From assembly GCF_900090105.1 (NCBI RefSeq), contig NZ_FMDM01000008.1:186001-250000 (forward strand): 64,000 bases of DNA. The letters are read 5' to 3'. Position numbers and translations under genes: made by a program. The DNA comes from Micromonospora humi (lineage in GTDB: Bacteria; Actinomycetota; Actinomycetes; Mycobacteriales; Micromonosporaceae). Below the pieces are notes generated by a model, which worked only from the letters and a program-made list of their open reading frames with translations, ran no database searches and was not told where the DNA came from. Of this stretch, positions 43,056 to 50,970 are shown one piece after another (the stretch's first letter is position 1; each line of letters opens with the position of its first letter).

Positions 43056-43890
43056 TGTGTCCCCTCCTTCGGCGGCCCCACACCGCCACCGTGACCGTAC
43101 CGGCTGCGGCGAGAATGGCCAGCGCGAGTCCCGCAGCCGGCGGCAATTGCCGGGCCAGGACGAAGACGCCCATCACCACGACGAACCAGCCGAACGCCCT
43201 GCGCAGCAGGTCCTCCGGGATGCGGCCGGCGAGCCGACCACCGAGCAGGCTGCCGACGATCGCGGCGGCGGTGACCGCGCCCGCGAGGCCCCAGTCGATC
43301 TGCACGCTGGACAGGTAACCGGCCAGGCCGGCGAACGACTTCATCGCGATGACGACCAGCGACGTGCCGACCGCGACCGGCATCGGCAGCCCGCCGAGCA
43401 GGGCCAGGGCGGGCACCACCAGGAAGCCGCCGCCGGCGCCGACCAGGCCGGTGACCAGGCCGACGACCACGCCGTCCAGGATCACCCGGGGCACCGGCAG
43501 CTCGCGCGGCGCCGGGCGGCCCTCGGCGGGGCGCCGGCCGCGGATCATCGCGGCGGCGGTGGCGAGCATCATCAGGGCGAACGCGGTGAGCAGGACGCCC
43601 GCCGGGACGAACTCGGCCAGCCGGCCGCCGGCGTACGCCCCGGTCATGCCGGCCAGGCCGAAGACCAGCCCGGTGCGCCAGCGGACCCGGTGGGCGCGGG
43701 CGTGCGGCAGCACGCCGACGGCGCTGGTGGCGCCGACGACGAGTAGCGAGGTGGCGATGGCCTCCTTGGTCGGCAGGTCGGCGACGTAGACCAGCAGCGG
43801 CACGGCGAGGATGGATCCGCCGCCGCCGAGCAGGCCGAGGCTCACGCCGATGAGCACCGCGCCGGCCACGGTGAGCGCCAGCGCGGTCAC
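42994..43890 (-). CDS. TauE/SafE-family sulfite/anion exporter
   Basis: 298 residues from GTG 43890, overlapping the rhodanese stop (GTGA). About eight hydrophobic segments; the first half carries GVSLGLLGGGGSILAVPLLV and the second VVGLVTGLVGAGGGFLVVPA, the paired conserved loops of TauE/SafE. In Cst-type operons such a protein exports sulfite or thiosulfate made by persulfide oxidation. Confidence 0.85.
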   Translation of the reverse strand: MTALALTVAGAVLIGVSLGLLGGGGSILAVPLLVYVADLPTKEAIATSLLVVGATSAVGVLPHARAHRVRWRTGLVFGLAGMTGAYAGGRLAEFVPAGVLLTAFALMMLATAAAMIRGRRPAEGRPAPRELPVPRVILDGVVVGLVTGLVGAGGGFLVVPALALLGGLPMPVAVGTSLVVIAMKSFAGLAGYLSSVQIDWGLAGAVTAAAIVGSLLGGRLAGRIPEDLLRRAFGWFVVVMGVFVLARQLPPAAGLALAILAAAGTVTVAVWGRRRRGHSGQQRLGRPLRQRIRAGVER

Positions 43891-44474
43891 GCCCGCCGCC
43901 CGGCGTCGCGCAGCTGGCCGACGACGGTGTCCAGGTCGCAGCTCGCGCCCCGGTTGTAGGGCAGCCTGCTGAGCAGCATGCCCATGGCGCAGGTGTTCGA
44001 GACCGCCGCGACGGTGAGGCCGGCGCCGATGGCGCCGGCGACCCACTTCAGGCCCGGCACCCACGCCGAGCCGACCACGGCGGCCAGCACGATCGAGCCG
44101 GCGACGAGGCGGACCTGGCGCTCCAGGTCCCACCGCGGCCGGCCCCGGTTGACCGGGGCATTCGTGGCCTGCCACGCCAGCATGCCGCCGTCGAGGACCT
44201 TGAGGTTGGGCAGGCCGACGGCGGCGAGCGCCTGCTCGGCCTGGCTGGCGCGGGCGCCGGAGCGGCAGATCAGCACCACGTCCTCGTCGAGGTGGTGGCG
44301 CAGCTCCTCGCGGTGCTCGCGGAGCAGGTCCAGCGGCACGTTGTAGGCGCCGGCGACGTGCGCGGCCTCGAACTCGCCGGGAGTGCGGACGTCCAGCATC
44401 CGGGGGGCGCGGCCGGCGGCGATCAGCTCCCGCAGGGTGGCCGCGTCGACGGTCGAGGGGCTCGTGGTGGTCAT
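43887..44474 (-). CDS. Rhodanese-like sulfurtransferase with membrane-spanning C-terminus
   Basis: 195 residues. The rhodanese domain holds PRMLDVRTPGEFEAAHVAGA and the active-site Cys70 in DVVLICRSGARASQAEQAL. The C-terminal ~80 residues contain hydrophobic segments (VRLVAGSIVLAAVVGSAWVP, then WVAGAIGAGLTVAAVSNTCA) of the DUF2892 type. This is the CstA/PspE-like membrane rhodanese of persulfide operons: it should receive and pass on sulfane sulfur. Confidence 0.85.
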   Translation of the reverse strand: MTTTSPSTVDAATLRELIAAGRAPRMLDVRTPGEFEAAHVAGAYNVPLDLLREHREELRHHLDEDVVLICRSGARASQAEQALAAVGLPNLKVLDGGMLAWQATNAPVNRGRPRWDLERQVRLVAGSIVLAAVVGSAWVPGLKWVAGAIGAGLTVAAVSNTCAMGMLLSRLPYNRGASCDLDTVVGQLRDAGRRA

Positions 44475-44555
44475 GGTCTCTCCTTCGGTGGTTTTGGGCA
44501 GGGGGCATCGCCGGCCGGCGCGGTGGGCGCGCCGGCCGGGCGGGGGACGGGAAGA

Positions 44556-45956
44556 TCAGGTGGTCGGCGCCATCCGGACGCCGGCGGTCTCGGCCTGGCC
44601 GAACATGTCGTCGATCAGCACGACGTCGCGGCCGGCGTTCGCCAGCAGGGACGCCGCGGCGGTGGCCCGGTAGCCGGAGCCGCAGTGCACCCAGACCGTG
44701 CCGGCGGGCACGTCCGCCAGTCGCCTGGGTAGGTCGGGCAGGGGGACGTGCACCGCCCCGTCGACGTGGCCCGCCTTCCATTCGTTGGTCATCCGGACGT
44801 CGAGCACGACCTGCGGGGTCGGCAGCCCGGCCGGGGTGTTCCCGGCCTGCGCGGCGGCCAGCGCGGCAAAGTCGGCCACGGTCAGCTCGCGCAGTTCCGA
44901 CCGGTCGGTCGCCCACTGCTCGGGCGCGCCGGTGGCCTGCGCGGCCGGCCGGTCGATGCCGATCCGGACCAGCTCCCGCTGGGCGTCGGCGACCTGGTCC
45001 GGGGTCTCGGCCAGGAGCGTGATCGGCACGCCCCAGTCGATCAGCCAGCCGAGCCAGGTCGACATCGGCCCGTCCAGGCCGAGGCTCACGGTGCCGGCCA
45101 GGTGCGAGGCCGCGTACGCCTTGCGGTGCCGCAGGTCGACCACCCACTCGCCGGCGGCGACCCGGCGGCGCAGCTCGCCGGCGTCGGCGCGGGCCACCGG
45201 GGTGAGGTCGACCGGTGCGGGGCCGGCGGCGTTTGTCGCGCCCATGTGGGCGTAGTAGGCCGGATAGGCGTCCAGGCCGGCGAGCGTCTCGGTGACGAAC
45301 CGGTCGGCGGCCAGCCGCAGCACCGGGTTGGCGTCCTTCTCCCGGCCGATGGTCGACTCGGGGGCGTCGGCCTGGCTGGCCGAGCAGAAGCTGCCGAAGC
45401 CGTGCGTGGGCCACACCTGCGCGCCGTCGGGCAGCAGGTCGGCGAGCTTGCGCGCGGAGGCGTGCTGGTGGTGGGCCAGTTCGTGGGCGTGCTGCTGGCC
45501 CAGCAGGTCGGTGCGCCCGGTGGTGCCGAACAGCAGCGAACCGCCGGTGAACACGCCGGCCGGGGTCCAGCCGCCGTCGCTCGCCTCGTCCAGCACGTAC
45601 GACAGGTGGTGGAACGTGTGGCCCGGCGTGCCGACGACCCGCAGCCGCAGGTCGTCGGAGACCGGCACCACGTCGCCGTCGGCCACCGGCGTCCGGTCGA
45701 AGCCGACCTGGTCGGCGGCGGCCACCAGGTAGTGCGCGCCGGTGATCCGGGCCAGTTCCCGGCCGCCGGAGACGTAGTCGTTGTGGATGTGGGTCTCCAC
45801 CACGTGGGTGATCCGCACCCCCTTCGCCCCGGCCAGGTGCAGGATACGGTCGATGTCGCGCTGCGGGTCGACCACGATCGCCACCCGGCCGTCGGTGGCC
45901 AGGTAGCTGCGGTCGCCGAGCGAGGACGTGGCGATGACGGACACCTCGACGGTCAC
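44556..45956 (-). CDS. CstB-like persulfide dioxygenase-rhodanese fusion
   Basis: 466 residues from GTG 45956, eight bases after GAGGAG. Residues 1-~240: metallo-beta-lactamase fold with the HxHxD motif at His56/His58/Asp60 (THIHND) and His113 (TPGHTFHH), then FTGGSLLFGTTGRTDLLGQQ, where the usual GD before the loop (third metal Asp) is GG. Then comes a degenerate rhodanese (WVVDLRHRKAYAASHLAG, no Cys) and an active C-terminal rhodanese with WVHCGSGYRATAAASLL. The same MBL-pseudo-rhodanese-rhodanese order occurs in CstB. It should oxidise glutathione-like or mycothiol persulfides to sulfite and transfer sulfur. Confidence 0.85.
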   Translation of the reverse strand: MTVEVSVIATSSLGDRSYLATDGRVAIVVDPQRDIDRILHLAGAKGVRITHVVETHIHNDYVSGGRELARITGAHYLVAAADQVGFDRTPVADGDVVPVSDDLRLRVVGTPGHTFHHLSYVLDEASDGGWTPAGVFTGGSLLFGTTGRTDLLGQQHAHELAHHQHASARKLADLLPDGAQVWPTHGFGSFCSASQADAPESTIGREKDANPVLRLAADRFVTETLAGLDAYPAYYAHMGATNAAGPAPVDLTPVARADAGELRRRVAAGEWVVDLRHRKAYAASHLAGTVSLGLDGPMSTWLGWLIDWGVPITLLAETPDQVADAQRELVRIGIDRPAAQATGAPEQWATDRSELRELTVADFAALAAAQAGNTPAGLPTPQVVLDVRMTNEWKAGHVDGAVHVPLPDLPRRLADVPAGTVWVHCGSGYRATAAASLLANAGRDVVLIDDMFGQAETAGVRMAPTT

Positions 45957-45982
45957 GTGCCGTTCTCCTCTCGATGTCGCAT

Positions 45983-45998
45983 ATACCCCGGGGGGTAT
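45983..45998. promoter_or_regulatory. CsoR/CstR-type operator upstream of the CstB-like gene
   Basis: ATACCCC followed by GGGGGGTAT is a near-palindrome 27 bases before the CstB-like gene start. It matches the ATACCC...GGGTAT operators of the CsoR family and its neighbour upstream of the regulator. Confidence 0.7.
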
Positions 45999-46088
45999 GC
46001 GCGGGACGGACTCCGGCCCGGGTTCGCCGGGCACGGGAGTACCCGCCCGGACCGCGTTCACGCGGCCCGGGTCGGGGTGTCGTTGGTG

Positions 46089-46358
46089 CTAGGCCAGGGA
46101 GAGGAAGAGCTTCTCCAGCTCCTCCTCGGTCATCTCCGGCTCCTCGCCCGCCTGCCGGGCGGTGCCGCAGTGTCGCATGCCGGAAGCGATGATCTTGAAG
46201 CCGGCCCGGTCGATGGCCTTGGACACCGCGGCGAGCTGGGTCAGTGCGGCGCGGCAGTCCTCGCCGTTCTCCATCATCTCGATCACGGCGTTGAGCTGCC
46301 CCCGGGCCCGCTTGAGCCGGGTCAGCGCGTCGCCGGTCATCTCGGGTCGTAGCTTCAC
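46089..46358 (-). CDS. CstR-like sulfur-sensing regulator (CsoR family)
   Basis: 89 residues from GTG 46358 with AGGAGGTGGGAC upstream. The fold has three helices (LTRLKRARGQLNAVIEMMEN; ALTQLAAVSKAIDRAGFKII; EMTEEELEKLFLSLA). The two sensor cysteines are Cys35 (GEDC) and Cys64 (MRHC), 29 apart as in CstR. The His ligand expected four positions before the second Cys in copper CsoR is Gly60, so a metal site is missing and a persulfide sensor is likely. It heads the sulfur operon (about 130 bases before CstB-like gene) and faces EccB. Confidence 0.85.
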   Translation of the reverse strand: MKLRPEMTGDALTRLKRARGQLNAVIEMMENGEDCRAALTQLAAVSKAIDRAGFKIIASGMRHCGTARQAGEEPEMTEEELEKLFLSLA

Positions 46359-46380
46359 GTCCCACCTCCTGCGTCCGAAC

Positions 46381-46396
46381 ATACCCCAGGGGGTAC
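46381..46396. promoter_or_regulatory. CsoR/CstR-type operator upstream of the regulator
   Basis: ATACCCCAGGGGGTAC is a near-palindrome, 22 bases before the CstR-like start, and is the second such box. With the box at 45983 it implies autoregulation plus separate control of the enzyme genes. Confidence 0.7.
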
Positions 46397-46495
46397 CCGG
46401 ACCGCCACCGGCCCCGCCCCGGGGACACGCAGGGTCGCCGGGTGATCGACGCAACGCTTATCCTGTGCGGCGACTATCCCGGTGGAGGGGACTCG

Positions 46496-47878
46496 ATGGC
46501 GTCGCGGCAGGACCAGCTGCACTCGTACCAGTTCACCGTCCAGCGGGCGGTCGCCGCCCTGGTCATGCGCGAGACCGACCCGGCGCAGTCGCCGTTCCGC
46601 CGGCTCGCCGGCGCCGGCCTGGCCAGCGTGCTGGTGGCCGCGATCGCGCTCGGCGGGGTGGCGCTGTACGGGCTGTTCACCGGCGGCGGCACCTCCTGGC
46701 GGGACACCCGTGCGGTGATCGTGGAGAAGGAGTCCGGCGCCCGGTTCGTCTACCGCGACGAGAAGCTGCACCCGGTGCTCAACTACGCCTCGGCCCTGCT
46801 GATCATCGGCGCGGACCGGCCGAAGACCGTGCTGGTCAGCGGCCGCGCGATCGAGGGTGTGCCACGTGGCCTGCCGCTCGGCATCGCCGACGCCCCGGAC
46901 TCGCTGCCCGCCGCGAACCGGCTCGTCCGCGACGGCTGGACGCTCTGCTCGTCGGTGACCGGAGAGGCGGGCCGGCCCGAGGCCCGGTCCGCGCTGCTGA
47001 TCGGCCGGGACGTCCCCGGCGGCCGGGCGCTCGGCGACCAGGGCCTGCTGGTCCGCCACCCGGACGGCGGGCTGCACCTGCTCTGGCACGACCGGCGGTA
47101 CCTGCTGCGCGACACCGACCGGGTGCTCGCCGCGCTGGCCGCCACCCGGGAACGAGCCGTGCCGGTCGCGGCGGCGCTGCTCAACACCGTGCCGGCCGGC
47201 GCCGACCTGGTGCCGCCGCCGGTGGGCGACCTCGGCGCCCCGTCCGAGCGGGTGGAGGGGGCCGCCGTCGGCGACGTCTACCTGGTACGCAACTCCGGCG
47301 GTGGCCGGCAGTACGCGGTGGCGGGGCGCGGCGGACTGGCCGGGATCACCGAGTTGCAGGCCGCGCTGCTGCTCGCGCGCACCGGCCAGGGCGAGCCGGA
47401 GCCGATCACGCTCGGCCGTTTCGCCGCGCTGCCGAAACTGCCCGACCTGGTGCCGTCCGGGCCGACCGCGCCGCCCGCCGTGCCGCCCCGGCTGGCCACC
47501 GGTGAGGGCGGCGCGCTCTGCGTCCGGGCCGGCGACGACGCGGGCGTACGCGAGATCCGGCTCGGCGCGACCGCCCCGGACCTCACCGCCGCCACGCGTA
47601 CCGCCGGGGGTCGGGGCGGGCTGGCCGACCAGGTCGTGGTGGAACCGGGGCGCGGCGCGCTGGTGGAGGCGGCGGCCGCGCCGGGCGCGACCGGCGGCGC
47701 GGTCTGCGTGGTCACCGACCTGGGCCGCCGGTACGCGCTGGCCGGCGCGGACGTGGCGGGCATGCTCGGCTACGCCGGGGTGCGCCCGGTGCGGCTGCCG
47801 GCGAGCCTGGTCGACCTGCTGCCGGCGGGCAGCCCGCTGGACCCGGAGGCCGCGCGGGCGGTGGCCGCCCCGGCGTGA
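46496..47878 (+). CDS. eccB: EccB, type VII secretion core membrane protein
   Basis: 460 residues from ATG 46496 with GGAGGGG upstream. The start MASRQDQLHSYQFTVQRAVA is the EccB N-terminus, followed by one membrane span (ASVLVAAIALGGVALYGLF), then a long periplasmic part beginning VIVEKESGARFVYRDEKLHP with the conserved NYASALLI. It anchors the ESX complex. No other ESX gene (EccC, EccD, MycP, WXG100) is within the window on either side, so it is an orphan at least here. It is divergent from the CstR operon. Confidence 0.85.
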   Translation: MASRQDQLHSYQFTVQRAVAALVMRETDPAQSPFRRLAGAGLASVLVAAIALGGVALYGLFTGGGTSWRDTRAVIVEKESGARFVYRDEKLHPVLNYASALLIIGADRPKTVLVSGRAIEGVPRGLPLGIADAPDSLPAANRLVRDGWTLCSSVTGEAGRPEARSALLIGRDVPGGRALGDQGLLVRHPDGGLHLLWHDRRYLLRDTDRVLAALAATRERAVPVAAALLNTVPAGADLVPPPVGDLGAPSERVEGAAVGDVYLVRNSGGGRQYAVAGRGGLAGITELQAALLLARTGQGEPEPITLGRFAALPKLPDLVPSGPTAPPAVPPRLATGEGGALCVRAGDDAGVREIRLGATAPDLTAATRTAGGRGGLADQVVVEPGRGALVEAAAAPGATGGAVCVVTDLGRRYALAGADVAGMLGYAGVRPVRLPASLVDLLPAGSPLDPEAARAVAAPA

Positions 47879-47893
47879 CCGGCGCGCCTCGGC

Positions 47894-48496
47894 TCAGGCC
47901 GGGCGGCGCAGCACGGTCACCGCGAACTCGGCCCCGTCGTGCCAGGGGCGCAGGTCCCAGGTGGCGAAGCGGTGTTCGAGGCGCAGCCCGGCGGCCACCG
48001 CGTCGGCGTCCAACTCGGCGACCGGATAGCCCCGGTCGGTGCCGAAACCGACCACCACCAGCCCGTCCGGGCGCACGTGCGCGGCGACGCGGGCCAGCAC
48101 GGCGCGTTCGGTGCCGGGGGCGACGAAGGTCATCACGTTGCCGGCCACCACCGCCGCGTCGAACGGCTCCGGCTCACCGTGGGCGGGCAGGTCCAGCTCG
48201 GCCAGGTCGGCGACCAGGAAGCGGGGGCCGGGGTGGTCGGCGCGGGCCGCCTCGACGAGCGTCGGGTCGGCGTCCACGCCGACGAGCGTGTGCCCCCGGG
48301 CGGCCAGCGCGCCGGCCACCCGGCCGGTGCCGCAGCCGGCGTCGAGGATCCGCGCGCCGGGGGGCACCAGCGCGTCCACCAGCCGGGCCTCACCGGCCAG
48401 GTCGGCACCCTCGGCGGCGAGGCGGCGGAACCGGTCGACGTACCACTGCGAGTGGCCGGGCTTGGTGTCGGTCACCCAGCGGGTCGGCTTGCCCAT
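47894..48496 (-). CDS. Class I SAM-dependent methyltransferase
   Basis: 200 residues from ATG 48496 (MGKPTRWVTDTKPGHSQWY). Motif I ILDAGCGTGRVAGALAARGH, acidic VGVDADPTLVEAARADHPG, motif III VRPDGLVVVGFGTDRGYPV. It lies 16 bases from the convergent EccB gene. No substrate evidence. Confidence 0.8.
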   Translation of the reverse strand: MGKPTRWVTDTKPGHSQWYVDRFRRLAAEGADLAGEARLVDALVPPGARILDAGCGTGRVAGALAARGHTLVGVDADPTLVEAARADHPGPRFLVADLAELDLPAHGEPEPFDAAVVAGNVMTFVAPGTERAVLARVAAHVRPDGLVVVGFGTDRGYPVAELDADAVAAGLRLEHRFATWDLRPWHDGAEFAVTVLRRPA

Positions 48497-48519
48497 GACC
48501 CCACCGTAACTGATCTTGC

Positions 48520-49122
48520 TCAGGTGAGCGCGAGGAACACCGCGGCGGCCGACGGGGTGCCGAGCGCCACCCCGGCCAGCACCTGCGGCCAGGTGTGGTC
48601 GCGCAGCCGCACCCGGGACCAGCCGACCGCGGCCACCAGCGGCCAGCCCAGGTGTGCCACCGGGCCGAGCAGCGGCACCAGCACGGCGACCGTGGCGCCG
48701 GCCACGGCCGCGTGGATGCTCAGCTTCCACCAGTGGTTGACGAGCGTGCAGGCGGCGCCGACCACGAAGATGACCACGATCACCGCGAACAGCTCGGCCG
48801 GCGCGCGCAGCGCCGCCAGCAGGAGCAGCCCGACGGCCACCGAGGCGAGCCCGATCGACAGCGGGCGGGCCCGCTGCCGGTGGTCGCCGACGTGCCGGTC
48901 GGTGAGCCGGCCCCGCCGCACGCCGTGCACGATCACCCCGACCGGGATCACCGCGCAGAACAGCAGCGCGGCGCCGCCCCAGAGCAGGAACTGGGCGGGC
49001 GACCGGCTGACCCGGGCGGCGGCGACCAACGGCAGCGCGGTGACCAGGACGCCCGGGGCGAACACCTCGGTGAGCAGCCGGGCCGGCCGCACGCCGGCCG
49101 GTCGCTCCCGTGGTGATCGCAC
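48520..49122 (-). CDS. PAP2-superfamily-like membrane protein
   Basis: 200 residues from ATG 49122. Five hydrophobic segments, with NHWWKLSIHAAVAGATVAVL and GWSRVRLRDHTWPQVLAGVA. The (K)xxxH...SRV..HTWPQVLAG pattern resembles the C2/C3 motifs of PAP2 lipid phosphatases, but the first (KxxxxxxRP) motif is weak. It probably acts on a phospholipid or polyprenyl phosphate; low-certainty assignment of catalysis. Confidence 0.65.
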   Translation of the reverse strand: MRSPRERPAGVRPARLLTEVFAPGVLVTALPLVAAARVSRSPAQFLLWGGAALLFCAVIPVGVIVHGVRRGRLTDRHVGDHRQRARPLSIGLASVAVGLLLLAALRAPAELFAVIVVIFVVGAACTLVNHWWKLSIHAAVAGATVAVLVPLLGPVAHLGWPLVAAVGWSRVRLRDHTWPQVLAGVALGTPSAAAVFLALT

Positions 49123-49144
49123 CCGGTCATCCTGGCATGCGGCC

Positions 49145-50011
49145 TCAGCCCTTCTCCGCCCCGCTGGTGAGGCCCTCGGTGAGCAGGCGTTCGCCGGCGA
49201 AGAAGAGCACCACGATCGGCAGGGTGAGGATGACCGAGCCGGCCATCAGCACGGTCTTGGGCACCTCGACGCCGTCGGCGAGCAGCGACAGCCCGAGCGA
49301 GACGGTCCACCGGTTCGGCCGGTCGACCAGGAACAACAGCGCGAACAGGAACTCGTTCCAGGCGATCATGAAATCGTAGAGCGCGACCGCCATCACCGAC
49401 GGCGCGGCCAGCGGCAGGCTGACCCGACGGATGATGCCGAGCCGCCCGGCCCCGTCGATCGCGGCGGACTCCTCCAGGCTGACCGGGATCGTCTCGAAGT
49501 AGTTCTTCAGCATGTAGACCGAGACCGGCAGCGTCTGCGAGATGTAGACCAGCACCAGCCCGAACAGCGACCCGCGCAGCCCGGCCCGGCTGAAGACCAC
49601 GAACAGCGGGATCGCGATGACGATCGACGGGAACAGGTAGACCGCCAGGAACAGCGCGCTGACCTGCCGGCGGCCGAAGAACCGCAGCCGGGAGACCGCG
49701 TACGCGCCGGGGATGGCCACCACCAGGGTGAGCGCGGTGGCGGCCAGCGCCACCAGCCCGCTGTTGCGGATGAACGTGAGGAATCCCTGCCCGCCGTTCT
49801 CCACCGATCGCAGCACCTCGGCGTACGTGGCGACGGTCAGCTCGCCGAACGGCACCCAGAGCGAGCCGGGGTCGAGCAGCAGCCGTTCGATCGGGCGCAC
49901 CGAGAGCACCAGCATGTACCAGAACGGCAGCAGCGTGACCACCAGGAAGCCGGCGATCACCAGCCGGCGCAGCCAGCGCAGGCTGATCGTCTCGATCCGG
50001 TCGCGATCCAT
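49145..50011 (-). CDS. Carbohydrate ABC transporter permease (MalG-like)
   Basis: 288 residues from ATG 50011. Six membrane spans; the first is LVIAGFLVVTLLPFWYMLVL. The EAA motif, where the ATPase docks, is VSLEESAAIDGAGRLGIIRR. It forms the end of an importer operon: binding protein (50967), MalF-like (50011) and this gene share one transcript, overlapping the MalF-like gene by one base. There is no ATPase gene in the cluster; the ATPase may be a shared MsiK-type subunit, common in actinomycetes (inference). Confidence 0.9.
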   Translation of the reverse strand: MDRDRIETISLRWLRRLVIAGFLVVTLLPFWYMLVLSVRPIERLLLDPGSLWVPFGELTVATYAEVLRSVENGGQGFLTFIRNSGLVALAATALTLVVAIPGAYAVSRLRFFGRRQVSALFLAVYLFPSIVIAIPLFVVFSRAGLRGSLFGLVLVYISQTLPVSVYMLKNYFETIPVSLEESAAIDGAGRLGIIRRVSLPLAAPSVMAVALYDFMIAWNEFLFALLFLVDRPNRWTVSLGLSLLADGVEVPKTVLMAGSVILTLPIVVLFFAGERLLTEGLTSGAEKG

Positions 50012-50970
50012 CACGCCTCCCGTTTCGCGCCGAAGAAGCGCAGGTAGATGGCCACGAACACGAGCAGCACCACGGCCAGCACGACGGCCTGGGCGGCGGC
50101 CGCGCCGATGTCGGTGCGGGCGGTGAGGAACTGGTAGACCCGGACGCTGACCACCTCGGTGCCGGCAGATCCGCCGGTGAGCAGGTAGACGTCGTCGAAC
50201 TTGTTGAACGTCATGATGAACCGGAGCACGCCGATCAGCGCGATCACCGGCATCAGCTGCGGCAGCAGGATGTGCCGGAAGCGCTGCGTCGGCGTCGCCC
50301 CGTCCACCCGGGCGGCCTCCTCCAGCTCCGCCGGCACGGCCTGGAGCCGGGCCAGCAGGAACAGGAACGCGAACGGGAAGTAACGCCACGCCTCGAACGC
50401 GATCACCGTCCACAGCGCGGTGGACTCCTGGGACAGGAACGCCACCGGGGCGTCCCAGCCGAGGAAGCGCTGCCCCCAGTCGTTGACGATGCCGAGCTGC
50501 GGGTCGAGCATCACCTGCCAGACGAACGTCATGGCGACCACCGGCGCCACGTACGGCAGCAGCATCGAGGCGCGTACCAGCGTGCGGCCCCGGAACGGCC
50601 CGCGTACGGCCAGCGCCGCGGCCAGGCCGACCACGATCGAGCCGACCGTGCCACCGACGCTGTAGAGCACCGTGGTCCAGAGCGTGTCGGCGAACCCGGG
50701 GGTGTGCAGCACCCGGTCGACGTTGTCCAGCGTCAGCTCACCGAAGAGACCGGTCTTGCGCAGCGTCGCCAGGCGTACCCGCTGGAAGGCCAGCACCACC
50801 GTCCACACGATGGGGATGCCGATCACCGCGAGCACGACGAGCAGGGTGGGCGTGACCAGCGCGAGCCCGGCGCGGGACTCGCGGCGACGCAGGGTCAGCG
50901 GGCGGCGGCCGGGCCGGCGGGGCCGCTCCTCGGTGGGGGAGCGGCCGGCCTCCGGCGCGGTGGTGGTCAA
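50011..50970 (-). CDS. Sugar ABC transporter permease (MalF-like)
   Basis: 319 residues from TTG 50970, overlapping the binding-protein stop (TTGA). The basic N-terminus (RRPGRRPLTLRRRESRAGLA) leads to six membrane spans, the EAA loop being AELEEAARVDGATPTQRFRH. It pairs with the MalG-like permease. TTG as start is supported by the overlap, although the first in-frame ATG lies far inside. Confidence 0.85.
   Translation of the reverse strand: MTTTAPEAGRSPTEERPRRPGRRPLTLRRRESRAGLALVTPTLLVVLAVIGIPIVWTVVLAFQRVRLATLRKTGLFGELTLDNVDRVLHTPGFADTLWTTVLYSVGGTVGSIVVGLAAALAVRGPFRGRTLVRASMLLPYVAPVVAMTFVWQVMLDPQLGIVNDWGQRFLGWDAPVAFLSQESTALWTVIAFEAWRYFPFAFLFLLARLQAVPAELEEAARVDGATPTQRFRHILLPQLMPVIALIGVLRFIMTFNKFDDVYLLTGGSAGTEVVSVRVYQFLTARTDIGAAAAQAVVLAVVLLVFVAIYLRFFGAKREA

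Noticed and set aside
46089..46358. Copper-sensing CsoR
   Set aside because: The His between the two cysteines required for the copper site is replaced by Gly, and all neighbours concern sulfur.
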